In this document: positions 48,656 to 58,946 of the stretch, piece by piece
Position numbering within the stretch: position 1 is the first letter of the stretch
Layout: each line of letters opens with the position of its first letter
DNA from: Mactromeris polynyma
Taxonomy: Eukaryota; Mollusca; Bivalvia; Venerida; Mactridae
Assembly (NCBI GenBank): GCA_032209605.1
Contig: JASFXZ010000029.1
Location: 3,275,001 to 3,339,000, forward strand
Reading direction: 5' to 3'
Length of the DNA stretch: 64,000 bases
Position numbers and translations under genes: made by a program
Notes under the pieces: generated by a model
Seen by the model: only the letters and a program-made list of their open reading frames with translations
What the model was told of the DNA's origin: nothing
The model's database searches: none

Positions 48656-50164
48656 TTACATTTCCTTTTGTGCTCGAACTTTATTTTTATTTATCCAGTC
48701 ATTCAATTCAATGGGATTCACAGATGACAGTAAATCACTGCTAAAATTTGCAAATGATTGATGTTCTCGCCCATTAGTGAAACTAAAAACACTTGCTTCA
48801 ATCAGTTCACTGGTCACCAAAGCAATATCAGACTCCCTTTTTGCCATTGCACGCTTGCCTCCCTTGGAAGGCTTTTCCACTGCTTGGTCATAGTTAATAC
48901 AGAGCTCATGTAGATATTTAAGACACTGAACCCATCTTCTACATCCTTCAAATGTGATGTTAGCTCCCATTTTCCTACATTGGTCTTTTATAAGATGTAC
49001 ATTAATTTCTACCAAATTGTCATTGGGTATCAAATGTCCAAGTCCACGACCCATGTTGAATGACATGTTCCATTTATACTCATATGCCTCTTTTTCTGAT
49101 AAGATTGATGTGTAGTAAGCAAGTACTCTCCACATCCATAATCTGTATTTGATATGATGTCCCTGGTGGAAGTGAAGCATTTCGTACTTGGCGTTTCTAA
49201 TAAGCCGGTTTCCATCACCCATTTTGTAAGCATCTTCTGTGTCTCTGAACAGAAGGCACACTTTCATGAAAGCTGATGCCATATTAAATTTCCCATCATA
49301 CACTGAATCTTTGCTGGTAGAATGCTGGGGTGGATTGATATTGACAATTGTACCATGAATATCTTTCAAGTGTCGTTTGAGCCAATGAAATTGTTTGTAT
49401 GACTTTTTGCAGTCATGGTGTGGACATATGTATTTGCCAGAGCTGTCTAAATTGTTCAAGCTGTCCATTTGAGTTTGCATATATTGCACATCTTCTAGAA
49501 GATTTGGTATTTTGTCAGAGCCCTCCATAACATATATTTCAATAATATTTTTGGCTACACTATTAATCCACTCTAACTGGTTTTCTTTGGAAGTCTGGGT
49601 TATGTACATTGGTATTTTATTAAGTTGTGGTGTAGAATTTTGATCATTCATTCCAAAGTAGTGACATGCAGCTGCTATGATATGACTGTCTAAGATGTCA
49701 TCGATAAAATTCTTACATTGTCTGTATGCAGTTGTCATATCGAGCTTTACATCTCGTCTATCTAGGAGGCATTTTAATTGATATAACGTTCCTTGTTCGT
49801 TTACACTTGAGGTTGAGTAGAACATTTCAAATATGTACTTCAGGAGATTCATTAGCCTGTGCAATCCCTCTGGTCGGTGAATGAATCCTAAAAGTTTTTC
49901 ATGATCAGTTTCCCCATTTATCATGTCTATTTGGGCCTGGTAGGCCCGTTCATTTGTAAGTACATCGCCCCCGAACACTTTTCTTTCCATTACATTATGT
50001 TTGTCACGGTCGAGAACAGGAATACATTTTTTATGTAAATCTGCCAGAATGTCAATCATATCCTCGCTTTTACTCTCGTTTTTATCATACAGGTCAATCA
50101 AAAAGTATTGAGAATTTTGTAAATAATCATTCATATGTGGGTGGTCTATCCAATCTGGTATGAC
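48656..50164 (-). CDS. DUF6589-like protein with C2H2 zinc finger (5' partial)
   Basis: The minus-strand frame is open from the stop at 48656-48658 to the assembly gap; the first ATG is at 50134, but ten in-frame codons (VIPDWIDHPH) precede it, so the true start is probably lost in the gap. At least 502 residues. Landmarks counted from that ATG: FGGDVLTNERAYQAQ (about 54-68), the GD-x-LT-x-x-R signature of DUF6589; a C2H2 finger CPHHDC...HLKDIH (about 238-261); GDGNRLIRNAKYEMLHF, KYRLWMWR, LGHLIPNDNLVEINVHLIKD and NITFEGCRRW, all matching the order of that family. DUF6589 proteins are multi-copy in fungi and animals and are suspected to derive from transposases; function unproven. The frame is intact. 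It is convergent with the RecQ-like gene. Confidence 0.7.
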   Translation of the reverse strand, partial: VIPDWIDHPHMNDYLQNSQYFLIDLYDKNESKSEDMIDILADLHKKCIPVLDRDKHNVMERKVFGGDVLTNERAYQAQIDMINGETDHEKLLGFIHRPEGLHRLMNLLKYIFEMFYSTSSVNEQGTLYQLKCLLDRRDVKLDMTTAYRQCKNFIDDILDSHIIAAACHYFGMNDQNSTPQLNKIPMYITQTSKENQLEWINSVAKNIIEIYVMEGSDKIPNLLEDVQYMQTQMDSLNNLDSSGKYICPHHDCKKSYKQFHWLKRHLKDIHGTIVNINPPQHSTSKDSVYDGKFNMASAFMKVCLLFRDTEDAYKMGDGNRLIRNAKYEMLHFHQGHHIKYRLWMWRVLAYYTSILSEKEAYEYKWNMSFNMGRGLGHLIPNDNLVEINVHLIKDQCRKMGANITFEGCRRWVQCLKYLHELCINYDQAVEKPSKGGKRAMAKRESDIALVTSELIEASVFSFTNGREHQSFANFSSDLLSSVNPIELNDWINKNKVRAQKEM

Positions 50165-50364
50165 NNNNNNNNNNNNNNNNNNNNNNNNNNNNNNNNNNNN
50201 NNNNNNNNNNNNNNNNNNNNNNNNNNNNNNNNNNNNNNNNNNNNNNNNNNNNNNNNNNNNNNNNNNNNNNNNNNNNNNNNNNNNNNNNNNNNNNNNNNNN
50301 NNNNNNNNNNNNNNNNNNNNNNNNNNNNNNNNNNNNNNNNNNNNNNNNNNNNNNNNNNNNNNNN
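50165..50364. other. Assembly gap of 200 N
   Basis: A run of exactly 200 undetermined bases, probably a placeholder of unknown true length. It removes the 5' end of the DUF6589-like gene and the 5' end of the LINE. The two may not be adjacent in the genome. Confidence 0.98.
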
Positions 50365-50366
50365 CC

Positions 50367-51353
50367 TGGTTCCCGGGATGTCCCCTTTACATCAAGGCGC
50401 AATGCGTTACGATGGTCCTTAAAAGGGAGCGCATCTCGTGGGCTAGGGCGGCTGAGACCGTTTCACGGGCTGAGAGATCTCAGCTTGCAGACCGTGTCAT
50501 GGAGGGCGACCCAGGTTCTCCCAAATCAAAAACCCCTCCTACGTCATCAGTGAAACTTTCGCCCTCTCCCAAGAACTGTGGAATATCAGACGGAGAGTGG
50601 TCAAATGTAGGAAAATCAGGTAAACCCTCGAACCCCAGCAACCCCGAAAAAGTTGAAGAACCTGAGGTCGCCCCAGCCATTATTTCTTCCTCCACGCCCA
50701 GGGAGACCCCCGAGTCCTCACCTGTTAAGGGAGTGTCTGACACAGGGTCTCTGACCCAGGTGTCAGACATCTCTTCTGCAGTAACAGACTGCAGTGACTT
50801 CAATATCACAGAGGAGGACTCTGTGGTCTCTATCCACCCCAGCTTTTTTGAGAATTATTCGGATCTCTCAATTTCGGGGGTGGTTGCGATTCAGGAAACC
50901 CCGTTAAAAAGCACTCCCGGTACACCCATGCTGCCTGAGAAGGTATCCGAAAGTCTCTCAAAAACATACAATATTAAAATTAAAGATAATAAGACCGTTA
51001 ATTTAGACATACAGCAACTGGCTCAATTAACAGAAACCATTATTTTAGACAAAGCCAGGCCTGCAAGAAAAAATTTACAAAAATTTATCATTAATTTCTT
51101 TGAAAAACATTTAATTAAGGAGAATTCTCCTCCAAAACCTTCGTCAGGCACATATACCGAGAGTGTACAGGAACCCTCACTTCCCCCTGCCCCCTCCGCA
51201 CCTGGAAACTCCAAAAATCATAGAGCTGCGGTAAATAGAACTCCCGGACGACTTAAATCCAATAGGAGACTGGCAAAAATCCCTACCCAGTCTCCACAAC
51301 GCCAACGAATCATGGCGGCCAAACGCAGGTATGTCAAGCTAGGCTATGTATAG
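50367..51353 (+). CDS. LINE ORF1 protein, C-terminal part
   Basis: The frame enters from the gap and ends at TAG 51351-51353; 328 residues are visible. It begins WFPGCPLYIKAQCVTMVLKR, then a long Ser/Pro/Thr/Glu-rich, probably disordered region, then a more ordered segment (about residues 190-255; LDIQQLAQLTETIILDKARP) and a basic tail (RTPGRLKSNRRL ... RQRIMAAKRRYVKLGYV) suited to RNA binding. No CCHC knuckle is visible in this part; it could be in the lost portion. The stop codon overlaps the ORF2 start by eight bases (51346-51353), pointing to coupled termination and reinitiation for ORF2 translation. Confidence 0.8.
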   Translation, partial: WFPGCPLYIKAQCVTMVLKRERISWARAAETVSRAERSQLADRVMEGDPGSPKSKTPPTSSVKLSPSPKNCGISDGEWSNVGKSGKPSNPSNPEKVEEPEVAPAIISSSTPRETPESSPVKGVSDTGSLTQVSDISSAVTDCSDFNITEEDSVVSIHPSFFENYSDLSISGVVAIQETPLKSTPGTPMLPEKVSESLSKTYNIKIKDNKTVNLDIQQLAQLTETIILDKARPARKNLQKFIINFFEKHLIKENSPPKPSSGTYTESVQEPSLPPAPSAPGNSKNHRAAVNRTPGRLKSNRRLAKIPTQSPQRQRIMAAKRRYVKLGYV

Positions 51354-54300
51354 TGGAATCAATATTATTAGCTTCAATGTGCAGGCTTTAAGTGCATCTA
51401 AAATCTCGGAAATAAAACAGTTAATAGATAAAAATCCACACATTGACATTTTATGTATCCAGGAAACTTCCTTTAAGGACAAGCATGAAAAATCTATTCC
51501 TGGATATAATTTGGAACATAAGAACTATAATGAAAAAATACAAACTTGTGGTGGTTTGGCTATTTACATTAAAAACACTATAAATTACGAACATATCAGG
51601 GTAGACAACCCCAAAAACCAAAATGGGGATTCCAAAATTGAATTTCAATTAATCAATCTGCACCTAAAAGATCAATCCTTTTATTTGGCTAACATTTATT
51701 CAAGAGAATTATGCTCAAAATCTCTAGAGCATATATCATCATCGATTCCTTCTGTCAATGGAGCAAAAAATTGTATAATTACTGGGGATTTTAATGCTCA
51801 TCACCATGAATGGGGATCAAAAACTATAAATAAAAAGGGAAGGGAAGTTCTGGAATGGGCCGACAAAAATGACTTAATTTTATTAAATGATGGTAGTTCA
51901 ACAAGATTTGATAAAGGGAGGGGTTCATTATCTACTATAGACCTAACTTTTACATCCCCACAATTGGCCTCAGTGGCAACATGGGGAGTCCATGATGATA
52001 ACTTAGGTTCAGACCATTTCCCTATTTTGATAAGTTTAAATATGAATAGTTCTGAAAATTCAGAACATAACCCTAATTTCAATTTTAAAAAAGCAGATTG
52101 GAACAAATTCAAAATTCTATGCAAAAAATTAAGCAACACCCAAGTCTACTCTGAAGATGTGAATATCCATTTAGATAATTTAAATAAATCCACTATACAT
52201 TTAGCTGAACTCAGTATCCCAACCTCTGCTTCCAACCCCCGAAATCAGAAACATGTCCCCTGGTGGAGCGATGAATGCCGTAAGGCGGTACAGGATAGGA
52301 AAAGGGCACTTTTTATTGCTAAAAGAAACCCATGCCCATTTAACATTCAAAAGCTATCAGAGGCTGAATTCTCTGCTAAAAATCAAATTTTAAAAGCCAA
52401 ACAATCAAACTGGCAATCATTTTGTGAATCATTAATCTTAAAAAGTGCAAATTCAAAAGAATTCTGGAACAAAATTCATAGATTAAAAGGTAAAAGAATA
52501 GAACCTGTACCGCTTCTTAAAATAAATGATAAGTGTGCAAAAACACCCTTTGAAAAGGCTCAATTTTTGGTCAAGCATTATAAAGAAGTATCTAGTGACT
52601 CTAATCTTTCTCCTGAAACTTTGGAATTTCAAAAACAATTTGAGTCACAACATCAAGAAAATATATATGAGCCGGGGTTAAATGATATTCCATTAAATAA
52701 ACCATTCTCCCTTCAGGAACTCATTAAATGCATCAACGGCAGACATGGCTCCACCCCTGGACTAGATAAAATATCCTATACCATGTTTAAAAACATGCCC
52801 GACTCATTTCTCCTATTATGGCTTAATTTATTCAACCAAATTTGGAAATCAGGGATTTATCCAACAGTCTGGAAGGAGGCCTGTATTATTCCTATTAAAA
52901 AACCAAATAAATGTAAAAATGAACCAAAATCTTATAGACCTATAAGCCTAACCTCGCACGCTGGGAAATTGCTAGAGTGCATGGTTAAGGCCCGTTTAGA
53001 ACATCATATGGAATTTAATAATCATTTCAATCCCTCTCAGTCTGGCTTTAGAAAGGGAAGGAGCACTTTAGACCAATTAGCTCGTTTACAACATGACGTA
53101 ATATATGCCAAAAACAGGGGCAGATCAGTACTAGCCATATTTTTAGATCTGCAAGCTGCATTTGATCTTACATGGCATTTTGGTGTTCTTTATAAACTTA
53201 AAGAATTTGGAATAACAGGGGCCTGCTTCCAGTATATTAGGGCATTTCTGGGGGGCAGGAAAATCCAGGTTAGGGTAAGCGGTACTCTCTCAGAACCTGA
53301 ACAGGTTACTAGAGGTACCCCTCAGGGCGCGATTTTGTCACCTCTTCTCTTCAACATCCTAATAAATAGTTTACCTGAATCCATTTCAAAAACCGGCATG
53401 ATTTTAAGTCAATTTGCAGATGATTCAGGCACATGGATTTCAGGAAAAAATTTACCTGAACTAGCTAAGAAAGCTCAGTCAGGCTTAGATAATTTGTGGG
53501 ATTGGGCTTTAAAATGGGGATTCAAAATATCTAAAGAAAAAACTGTCGGTATCATATTTGGGAATCAGAAACAGCATAAAGTGGACTTAAATTTAGGTGG
53601 TACACCAATAAATTTTGTTAAAGTTACTAGATTTTTAGGAATGTTATTGGACAAGAAACTAACTTTTGGACCGCATATCGAATATTTAATTAACAAGTGT
53701 ACCACTGACTTAAATATGATGAAAATTCTAAAACATACTAATTTTGGTGCTAATAAAAACAGTCTACTGCTCCTTTACAAATCTTTAATCTTATCAAAAA
53801 TTGACTATGGAGCAGAGATTTATGCTGTAGCTGCCCCATCTCTTCTAAAAAAACTAGATATAATTCAAAATAAAGCCCTCAGAATTGCCCTAGGAGCCCT
53901 TCAATCAACCCCAATTTACCAGTTGGAAGCAGAAGCAGGGGTACTGCCGCTAAGTATCAGGCGCGAGGCCCAGACAGTTAAGTTTTGGGCCAGAGTACAA
54001 ACCAGAAAAAACCACAACCCGGTTAACAATATCTTCGGGACCGGATACTTCACCAAGAACATATATAAAAGGGGTCTGCTCCCTTTCGGGGCCAGAACCC
54101 AAAACTTGGTGGAATCATTCGGTCTCGGGGATTTACAGGTAGCAGATTTTAGACCCTTAATACAACATCCTTGGCTGCAAGAAATTCCCTCCATTGATAT
54201 CATAATGTCAGAAAAATTAAATAAATCCATCCTTCCCCATTTAGCTAAAATTGAAGTAAATCTACATTTAGACAATAATTATTCCTCATACTTACAAATC

Positions 54301-55161
54301 TATACAGATGGATCTAAAGCACCATCTTCAGGCATAGTTGCCTGTGCCTTCTGTATCCCCTCATTAACTATATCCCATTCATTTCGCATATCCAATAATC
54401 TCTCTATATACACTGCAGAGATGGTTGCCATTGACAACGCCATGAGCTGGATTATCCAAAATAAACCTAAAAAAACTATAATTATGTCTGATTCCTTATC
54501 TTCACTTCAATCTATCCTAAATAACAAAAGCAAATCTAGACCCGATATTTTAGAAACAATTTTAATCAAATATACACATATTAAAAATCTGGGTCTCGAA
54601 CTTATTTTAGTATGGTGTCCAGCTCATGTAGGTGTTGGCGGCAACGAAATGGCCGATAAAGCAGCTAAGGAGGGTTTAAATCATGTGACTGCAGACCAAG
54701 TAATTAATTTGGCACCAACTGAAGTATCTTCCATTGCAAGGTCCCATGCTGTAAAAAGCTGGAACCAGCACTATACCACCAAGTGCCCGAGTACAAACAA
54801 CTCGGTAAGATACTCAGTTGGCCTCAGGTGGCCAGACATCTATTCTCTAAACTATAAAATAGACAGATGTATTGGCCGCCTGAGAATGGGTGCAAGTCTG
54901 TTGTCTGGTTCTTATGGCAAGCATATCCTAGGACTGGACCCCACTTGCGCCCAGTGCAACCAAATAAACTCCTGCAGTCACTTTCTGCTACACTGTACTG
55001 TTCATAACTCTCCCAGGACTGAGTTAAAAGAAGCCCTTGCCAAAAACAACCTATTATTTGATGTCAAAAATATCTTAAATCCTGGCAAGGCGCTTCGAAG
55101 CTCAGTTTTTAAGGCTCTAGAGAAATATATTTTAGACTGTCAAATGACAGATAAAATCTAG
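51346..55161 (+). CDS. LINE ORF2 polyprotein: endonuclease - reverse transcriptase - RNase H
   Basis: An uninterrupted frame of 1271 residues. The N-terminal APE-type endonuclease (about 1-230) has CIQETS, ITGDFNAHHHEW and LGSDHFPI with the expected catalytic E, D/N and SDH residues. The reverse transcriptase (about 480-760) has YRPISLTSHAGKLLE, SQSGFRKGRSTLDQL, AIFLDLQAAFD, RGTPQGAILSPLLFN and the catalytic SQFADDSG. RNase H (about 983-1110) shows YTDGSK, TAEMVAID, MSDSLSSL and CPAHVGVGGNEMADKAAKEG, the full D-E-D-D set. A C-terminal zinc knuckle CAQCNQINSCSHFLLHC follows. All catalytic residues are present and there is no stop or frameshift, so the copy is young and could be active if the 5' end is complete. 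It copies its own RNA at a nicked chromosomal target. Confidence 0.93.
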   Translation: MYSGINIISFNVQALSASKISEIKQLIDKNPHIDILCIQETSFKDKHEKSIPGYNLEHKNYNEKIQTCGGLAIYIKNTINYEHIRVDNPKNQNGDSKIEFQLINLHLKDQSFYLANIYSRELCSKSLEHISSSIPSVNGAKNCIITGDFNAHHHEWGSKTINKKGREVLEWADKNDLILLNDGSSTRFDKGRGSLSTIDLTFTSPQLASVATWGVHDDNLGSDHFPILISLNMNSSENSEHNPNFNFKKADWNKFKILCKKLSNTQVYSEDVNIHLDNLNKSTIHLAELSIPTSASNPRNQKHVPWWSDECRKAVQDRKRALFIAKRNPCPFNIQKLSEAEFSAKNQILKAKQSNWQSFCESLILKSANSKEFWNKIHRLKGKRIEPVPLLKINDKCAKTPFEKAQFLVKHYKEVSSDSNLSPETLEFQKQFESQHQENIYEPGLNDIPLNKPFSLQELIKCINGRHGSTPGLDKISYTMFKNMPDSFLLLWLNLFNQIWKSGIYPTVWKEACIIPIKKPNKCKNEPKSYRPISLTSHAGKLLECMVKARLEHHMEFNNHFNPSQSGFRKGRSTLDQLARLQHDVIYAKNRGRSVLAIFLDLQAAFDLTWHFGVLYKLKEFGITGACFQYIRAFLGGRKIQVRVSGTLSEPEQVTRGTPQGAILSPLLFNILINSLPESISKTGMILSQFADDSGTWISGKNLPELAKKAQSGLDNLWDWALKWGFKISKEKTVGIIFGNQKQHKVDLNLGGTPINFVKVTRFLGMLLDKKLTFGPHIEYLINKCTTDLNMMKILKHTNFGANKNSLLLLYKSLILSKIDYGAEIYAVAAPSLLKKLDIIQNKALRIALGALQSTPIYQLEAEAGVLPLSIRREAQTVKFWARVQTRKNHNPVNNIFGTGYFTKNIYKRGLLPFGARTQNLVESFGLGDLQVADFRPLIQHPWLQEIPSIDIIMSEKLNKSILPHLAKIEVNLHLDNNYSSYLQIYTDGSKAPSSGIVACAFCIPSLTISHSFRISNNLSIYTAEMVAIDNAMSWIIQNKPKKTIIMSDSLSSLQSILNNKSKSRPDILETILIKYTHIKNLGLELILVWCPAHVGVGGNEMADKAAKEGLNHVTADQVINLAPTEVSSIARSHAVKSWNQHYTTKCPSTNNSVRYSVGLRWPDIYSLNYKIDRCIGRLRMGASLLSGSYGKHILGLDPTCAQCNQINSCSHFLLHCTVHNSPRTELKEALAKNNLLFDVKNILNPGKALRSSVFKALEKYILDCQMTDKI

Positions 55162-57612
55162 AGCCTCCTTCCCAATCCTCAGTTGCTATATACCACTCAA
55201 GATGGCTCAGATATCTAATTTACCTACATTAAATTGTTAAAATTATCATATTGTTTTTAGTCTATAGACTACACTACATCAGTCTAAAATAGACTTTTTT
55301 TTTTTTGATTATTTTGACTCAATATACTCTATTGAAAGAAATTCTTCATCACCAATCCGGCCAAATTCTTTACCGGATAGACTAATACTATACAGTCTAT
55401 AGACCACTATACTTCAGTCTAAAAATAGACTCTTATTTCTTAATAATTTTCTTCAATATATTCTATTGAAAGACTTTTCTTATTATACTTTTAATAATTT
55501 ATATCATAATGAAAATATATATGATAACCGCAAGGAAATCTTTAATAGATACACATCTTTTAAATATATTTTAATCATCCAATATGGATTTATTACAGTT
55601 TAATCATTGGATCACTACCAATGCTACAGTTGTATATATTAAAATCACAACAATGACTTGTTCATTGAGGTGTGGAATGATAATCTGAGCTATCTTGGGC
55701 CTCTACAAACTTTATAGCCAGTAAAACCTGGTAGTATAAAGAAATATAACTATTGATTTTAGGATTCACTCCTAATTTTATAACATCTAACAAATAGCTT
55801 TGACTATTTTTTAAACTTATATGTAAATCTCTCATCTTATGGAGATCTACTTACTTAAATATTAAATACAATAAATTACCGGCTGTAGTATACAACAGTT
55901 GTGTATTTATTATGAAACATATTTAAATTTTTTATTGATATAAACTTATCCTTTGAGCAACTGGGGTTGAGAGGGAAAGGGAGATTACTCTGGTCCAAAC
56001 TGTCCTGGAGTTCTATTGGAGTTGTGTTTCTTGCATTTTATAAATGTTACCTATGCCTCATCCAGTATAGGGAAATCTCAATCATATGTTCAGATAATCA
56101 GGGAAATGTTTTATAAACCTGTAACACCATACACTCTTTACACTTCTGATATAGTTAATACATATCAGGGGTATGGAATTAGTGCAGTTGAATGATGGCT
56201 GTTCCATCTATCCTGCAATTTTTCATATCATTTTAAATTCATAAACAATTACTCTAATTGTTACTAATATGAATTATCTCCTCTATTAGAAAAAAACACA
56301 CCATCTTTTTCTTCTAATTTCTTATACATATCTATACTATAGATATTTTATCATACATAAGTTTATATATAACAGTATTCAAAATTGCTGTTTATCTACA
56401 AATTTTTATTCTGCAATTATGCATAAATTAAATAAGAAGAATACATACCACCAGTATCTTCTACTATCTATCTCTATTATTATACATATGATCACATACA
56501 TCATTGATCTTTCTAAAAATGTACATCCATAATTATAATTTACAATAAATGTATACTATACATCAAGTACACTTCATATTTTACTTTACTACTATATTTC
56601 TCAACACAATCCACAGTAAAAAAAAAAAAAATATTTACTGTCTAAAATTAATGTGGATAGATGGAACAAACACCATTCATCCTGCATTTCTTTTTATATC
56701 CCTGAACATATGTCTAAAATTGGGTTTTTAATCAAAATTGTTACAAAATTAATGTTATACTGGAGGGGCATAGTGGTCACAGCAATACAAGCACCAGTTT
56801 AATCAACCGGAGATGTGGAGGGGCGGTGGATGACAGTCGGGTGAATTAGCTGATTCAATTGGGCAGGATCTCGGTCCAAATTCATCCGGTCATCCCCCCC
56901 CCCAGTTCTACATTTCCGGTCAGTCCCTATTATTATACTTATTTGCTAAGGCAGAGATCAAAGTAATAATGTTACTACTCAGCCTGGCAAACATTTTAAT
57001 CCTTTACCGTCTCAAACCTGTAAAAACCAATAACATCTCAACCTTCCATTGGGTGGAGGGGTGTGTCACCCCATGTGGTGACATGCCACCCCCACCCAAC
57101 TACTACAGACCATCATACCGGATATTGCTGTGACTAATAGACACAACCCCACACCTAAGCTCTATATAACACTTCCGAGCTACATATCTATTATATAAAT
57201 GTTTGATGTATATATATTTTTACTAATAGTCCCTACTCTGTGTGATCATCCTCTTTTAATTATTTTTATAAATAAAATACATTTCAAATATTTTTAATTT
57301 AATTATATTGTTTTAAAAAGTGGCCCTGAAAAGTGGACAGATGATGCACGATAGCCTCCGGAAGATTTTATTTTTATCCTTTATCTTAATATATCACACA
57401 GAGAGGGACAATATTTTATCAAGGGTTTTTCCCTAAAAATAGTCTACTCACTCTGCTGGTCAGAGTTATTTTAATGTGTTACCATGTATTTTTAGTTATA
57501 GTTCTTATAAAATAGTATTTTAAGGCAGACAATCTAACACATAGACTTTCACTATAGAAAAGAAAAAAGAAAAGAATATAGTAAAGATACTAAGGTATCT
57601 TAAATATAGTGA
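55162..57612. other. LINE 3' UTR and AT-rich sequence
   Basis: No gene. Within it, GTCTATAGAC plus TCAGTCTAAAA(A)TAGACT and (A/T)ATTCTATTGAAAGA occurs at about 55259-55341 and again at about 55398-55471, a direct duplication of about 140-bp period. C-rich and G-rich blocks (for example C(9) at 56896) occur at 56765-57115. Where the LINE ends is not clear. Confidence 0.5.
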
Positions 57613-57660
57613 AAGCTCGCCCATATGGGTTATCCCGGTGGCGAGGGTAAACAAAACCAA
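57613..57660 (+). repeat. 48-bp conserved motif (see 4142-4189)
   Basis: It matches the reverse complement of 4142-4189 at 46 of 48 bases. It lies 2.45 kb downstream of the LINE ORF2 in the same orientation and directly before a dispersed repeat. It may be the conserved 3' tail of a retroelement. Confidence 0.7.
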
Positions 57661-58388
57661 TATATCACATTTTAATCTTTTTGAAACTTTGTCACAATGT
57701 TTGTCTCTATAAAATCTAGGCCAAGTTCGTTACTGGGTCATATGGGGTCAAAAACTAGGTCACTAGGTCAAATAGAAGAAAAAACTTGTTAACACTCTAG
57801 AGGTTGCAATTTTGGCCTGATGTTCCTGAAACCTTGTCACAATGTGTGTCTCTGTGAAATCTAGGCCAAGTTCGCAACCGGGTCATCTTGGGTCAAAAAC
57901 TAGGTCACTAGGTCAAATCTAAGATAATCTTTGTTAACCCTCTAGATGTCACATTTTTTAGCTAATTTTATTAAAACCAGGTCACAATGTGTGTTGCGGC
58001 AATATCTAGGTCAAGTTTGCAACTGGGTCATCTGGGGTTAAAACTAGGTCACCAGACTTTATCAGAGAAAAACCTTGTTTACACTCTAGAGGTCACATTT
58101 TTTAACTATTCTTTATGAAACTAGGTCACAATGTGTGTCTTTGTAAAATCTAGGCCATGTTCGCAACTTGGTCATCTGGGGTAAAAAACTAGCTCACCAG
58201 GCTTTATCAAAGAGAAACCTTGTTTACACTTCAGACGTCACAATTTTGACTTATTATTTTATGAAACATTGTCACACTGTGTGCCTCTGTAAAATCTAGG
58301 TCAAGGTAGAAAATGGGTCATCTAGGGTCAAAAACTAGGTCACTAGGCTATGTCAGGTGAGCGCTTTAGGGCCAATGGCCCTCTTGTT
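57661..58388 (+). repeat. Dispersed repeat family R1, copy 3, with tandem units
   Basis: About five degenerate units of about 125-130 bp contain GAAACTTTGTCACAATGTGTGT, AAATCTAGGCCAAGTTCG and TCATATGGGGTCAAAAACTA. It ends GTCAGGTGAGCGCTTTAGGG, then the palindromic GGGCCAATGGCCCTCTTG. The GGTGAGC end is the inverse of GCTCACC at the start of copy 1 (12161), so the family probably has short inverted ends. Confidence 0.7.
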
Positions 58389-58872
58389 ATTTTATAATTT
58401 CTTTGCATTTTTTATGTTTTTTGTCCAATATCAACAATTCTTAACAGACTAATCAGTTCAAAGTCTATAGTTGTGCATACTATTAGCGCAACAATGGGAT
58501 TAATTTTCAGGGAGTTATTGAAATTTTTTAAGTGCCATGATAACTGATACAGTGTTGGTGCACTGTTAAACCCAATTAACAACCATTCAACTATTTGAAG
58601 CTTGCATAACTGTGACATGCATTACATGTGGATATTTATTATCTTCAAAGATAGCTTTTTTAGTGTATACCTCATAGTCTGAAGGCACTGATTTTGATCG
58701 AATGTGGGGATTGTTGGGGGCAAGGTTATTGTTACTATCATAATCAATCGAAAATCAGTCTCTGCTCTATAACTGATCAATATTAATACATTTAACAATA
58801 ACTGTTTTCTTTATCTATTGCGAATCTTCTCATCCTCTGTTTCCCTTAATAAATGTTTTCATTTACTTTCAG
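58389..58872. other. Intron-like sequence, nothing else seen
   Basis: AT-rich sequence preceding the splice acceptor at 58872. No upstream exon for the terminal exon could be identified here. Confidence 0.4.
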
Positions 58873-58946
58873 TCTACCATGTGGTTTTCATAGATGATGG
58901 GGTGAAGAAGAAGTTGAAAGTGGACGATATCCGATTGGAAATGTAA
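58873..58946 (+). CDS. Terminal exon of an unidentified gene
   Basis: A strong acceptor (TTTACTTTCAG) is followed by two bases and 23 codons, YHVVFIDDGVKKKLKVDDIR-LEM, then TAA. The peptide has the look of the end of a Tudor- or chromo-like barrel (VxFxDDG...), an inference only. It requires an upstream exon ending in phase 1. The RecQ-like gene's possible donor at 46560 is in phase 2 and would hit a stop here after a few codons, so this is probably not its missing last exon. The upstream exons may lie beyond the LINE or in the gap. The second palindrome-array element starts about 345 bp downstream. Confidence 0.5.

Larger units (their letters stand above)
50365..55161 (+). mobile_element. 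I/Nimb-type LINE retrotransposon (5' end in gap)
   Basis: Two overlapping frames encode ORF1 and an ORF2 with APE endonuclease, reverse transcriptase, RNase H and a C-terminal zinc knuckle. The RNase H domain after the reverse transcriptase places it in the I superfamily rather than CR1, L2 or Jockey. The 3' UTR continues past 55161 (repeated blocks to about 55490), but the exact 3' end and target duplication were not found. Confidence 0.85.

Noticed and set aside
50135..50422. Open frames running through the gap on both strands
   Set aside because: They consist mostly of undetermined residues. Only the parts supported outside the gap were used.
53916..54275. 119-codon minus-strand frame inside the LINE
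   Set aside because: It is a shadow of ORF2, whose plus-strand domains are unambiguous.
46560..58946. Joining the RecQ-like gene to the orphan exon at 58873
   Set aside because: The possible donor leaves phase 2, while the orphan exon needs phase 1; the join would reach a stop after a few codons.
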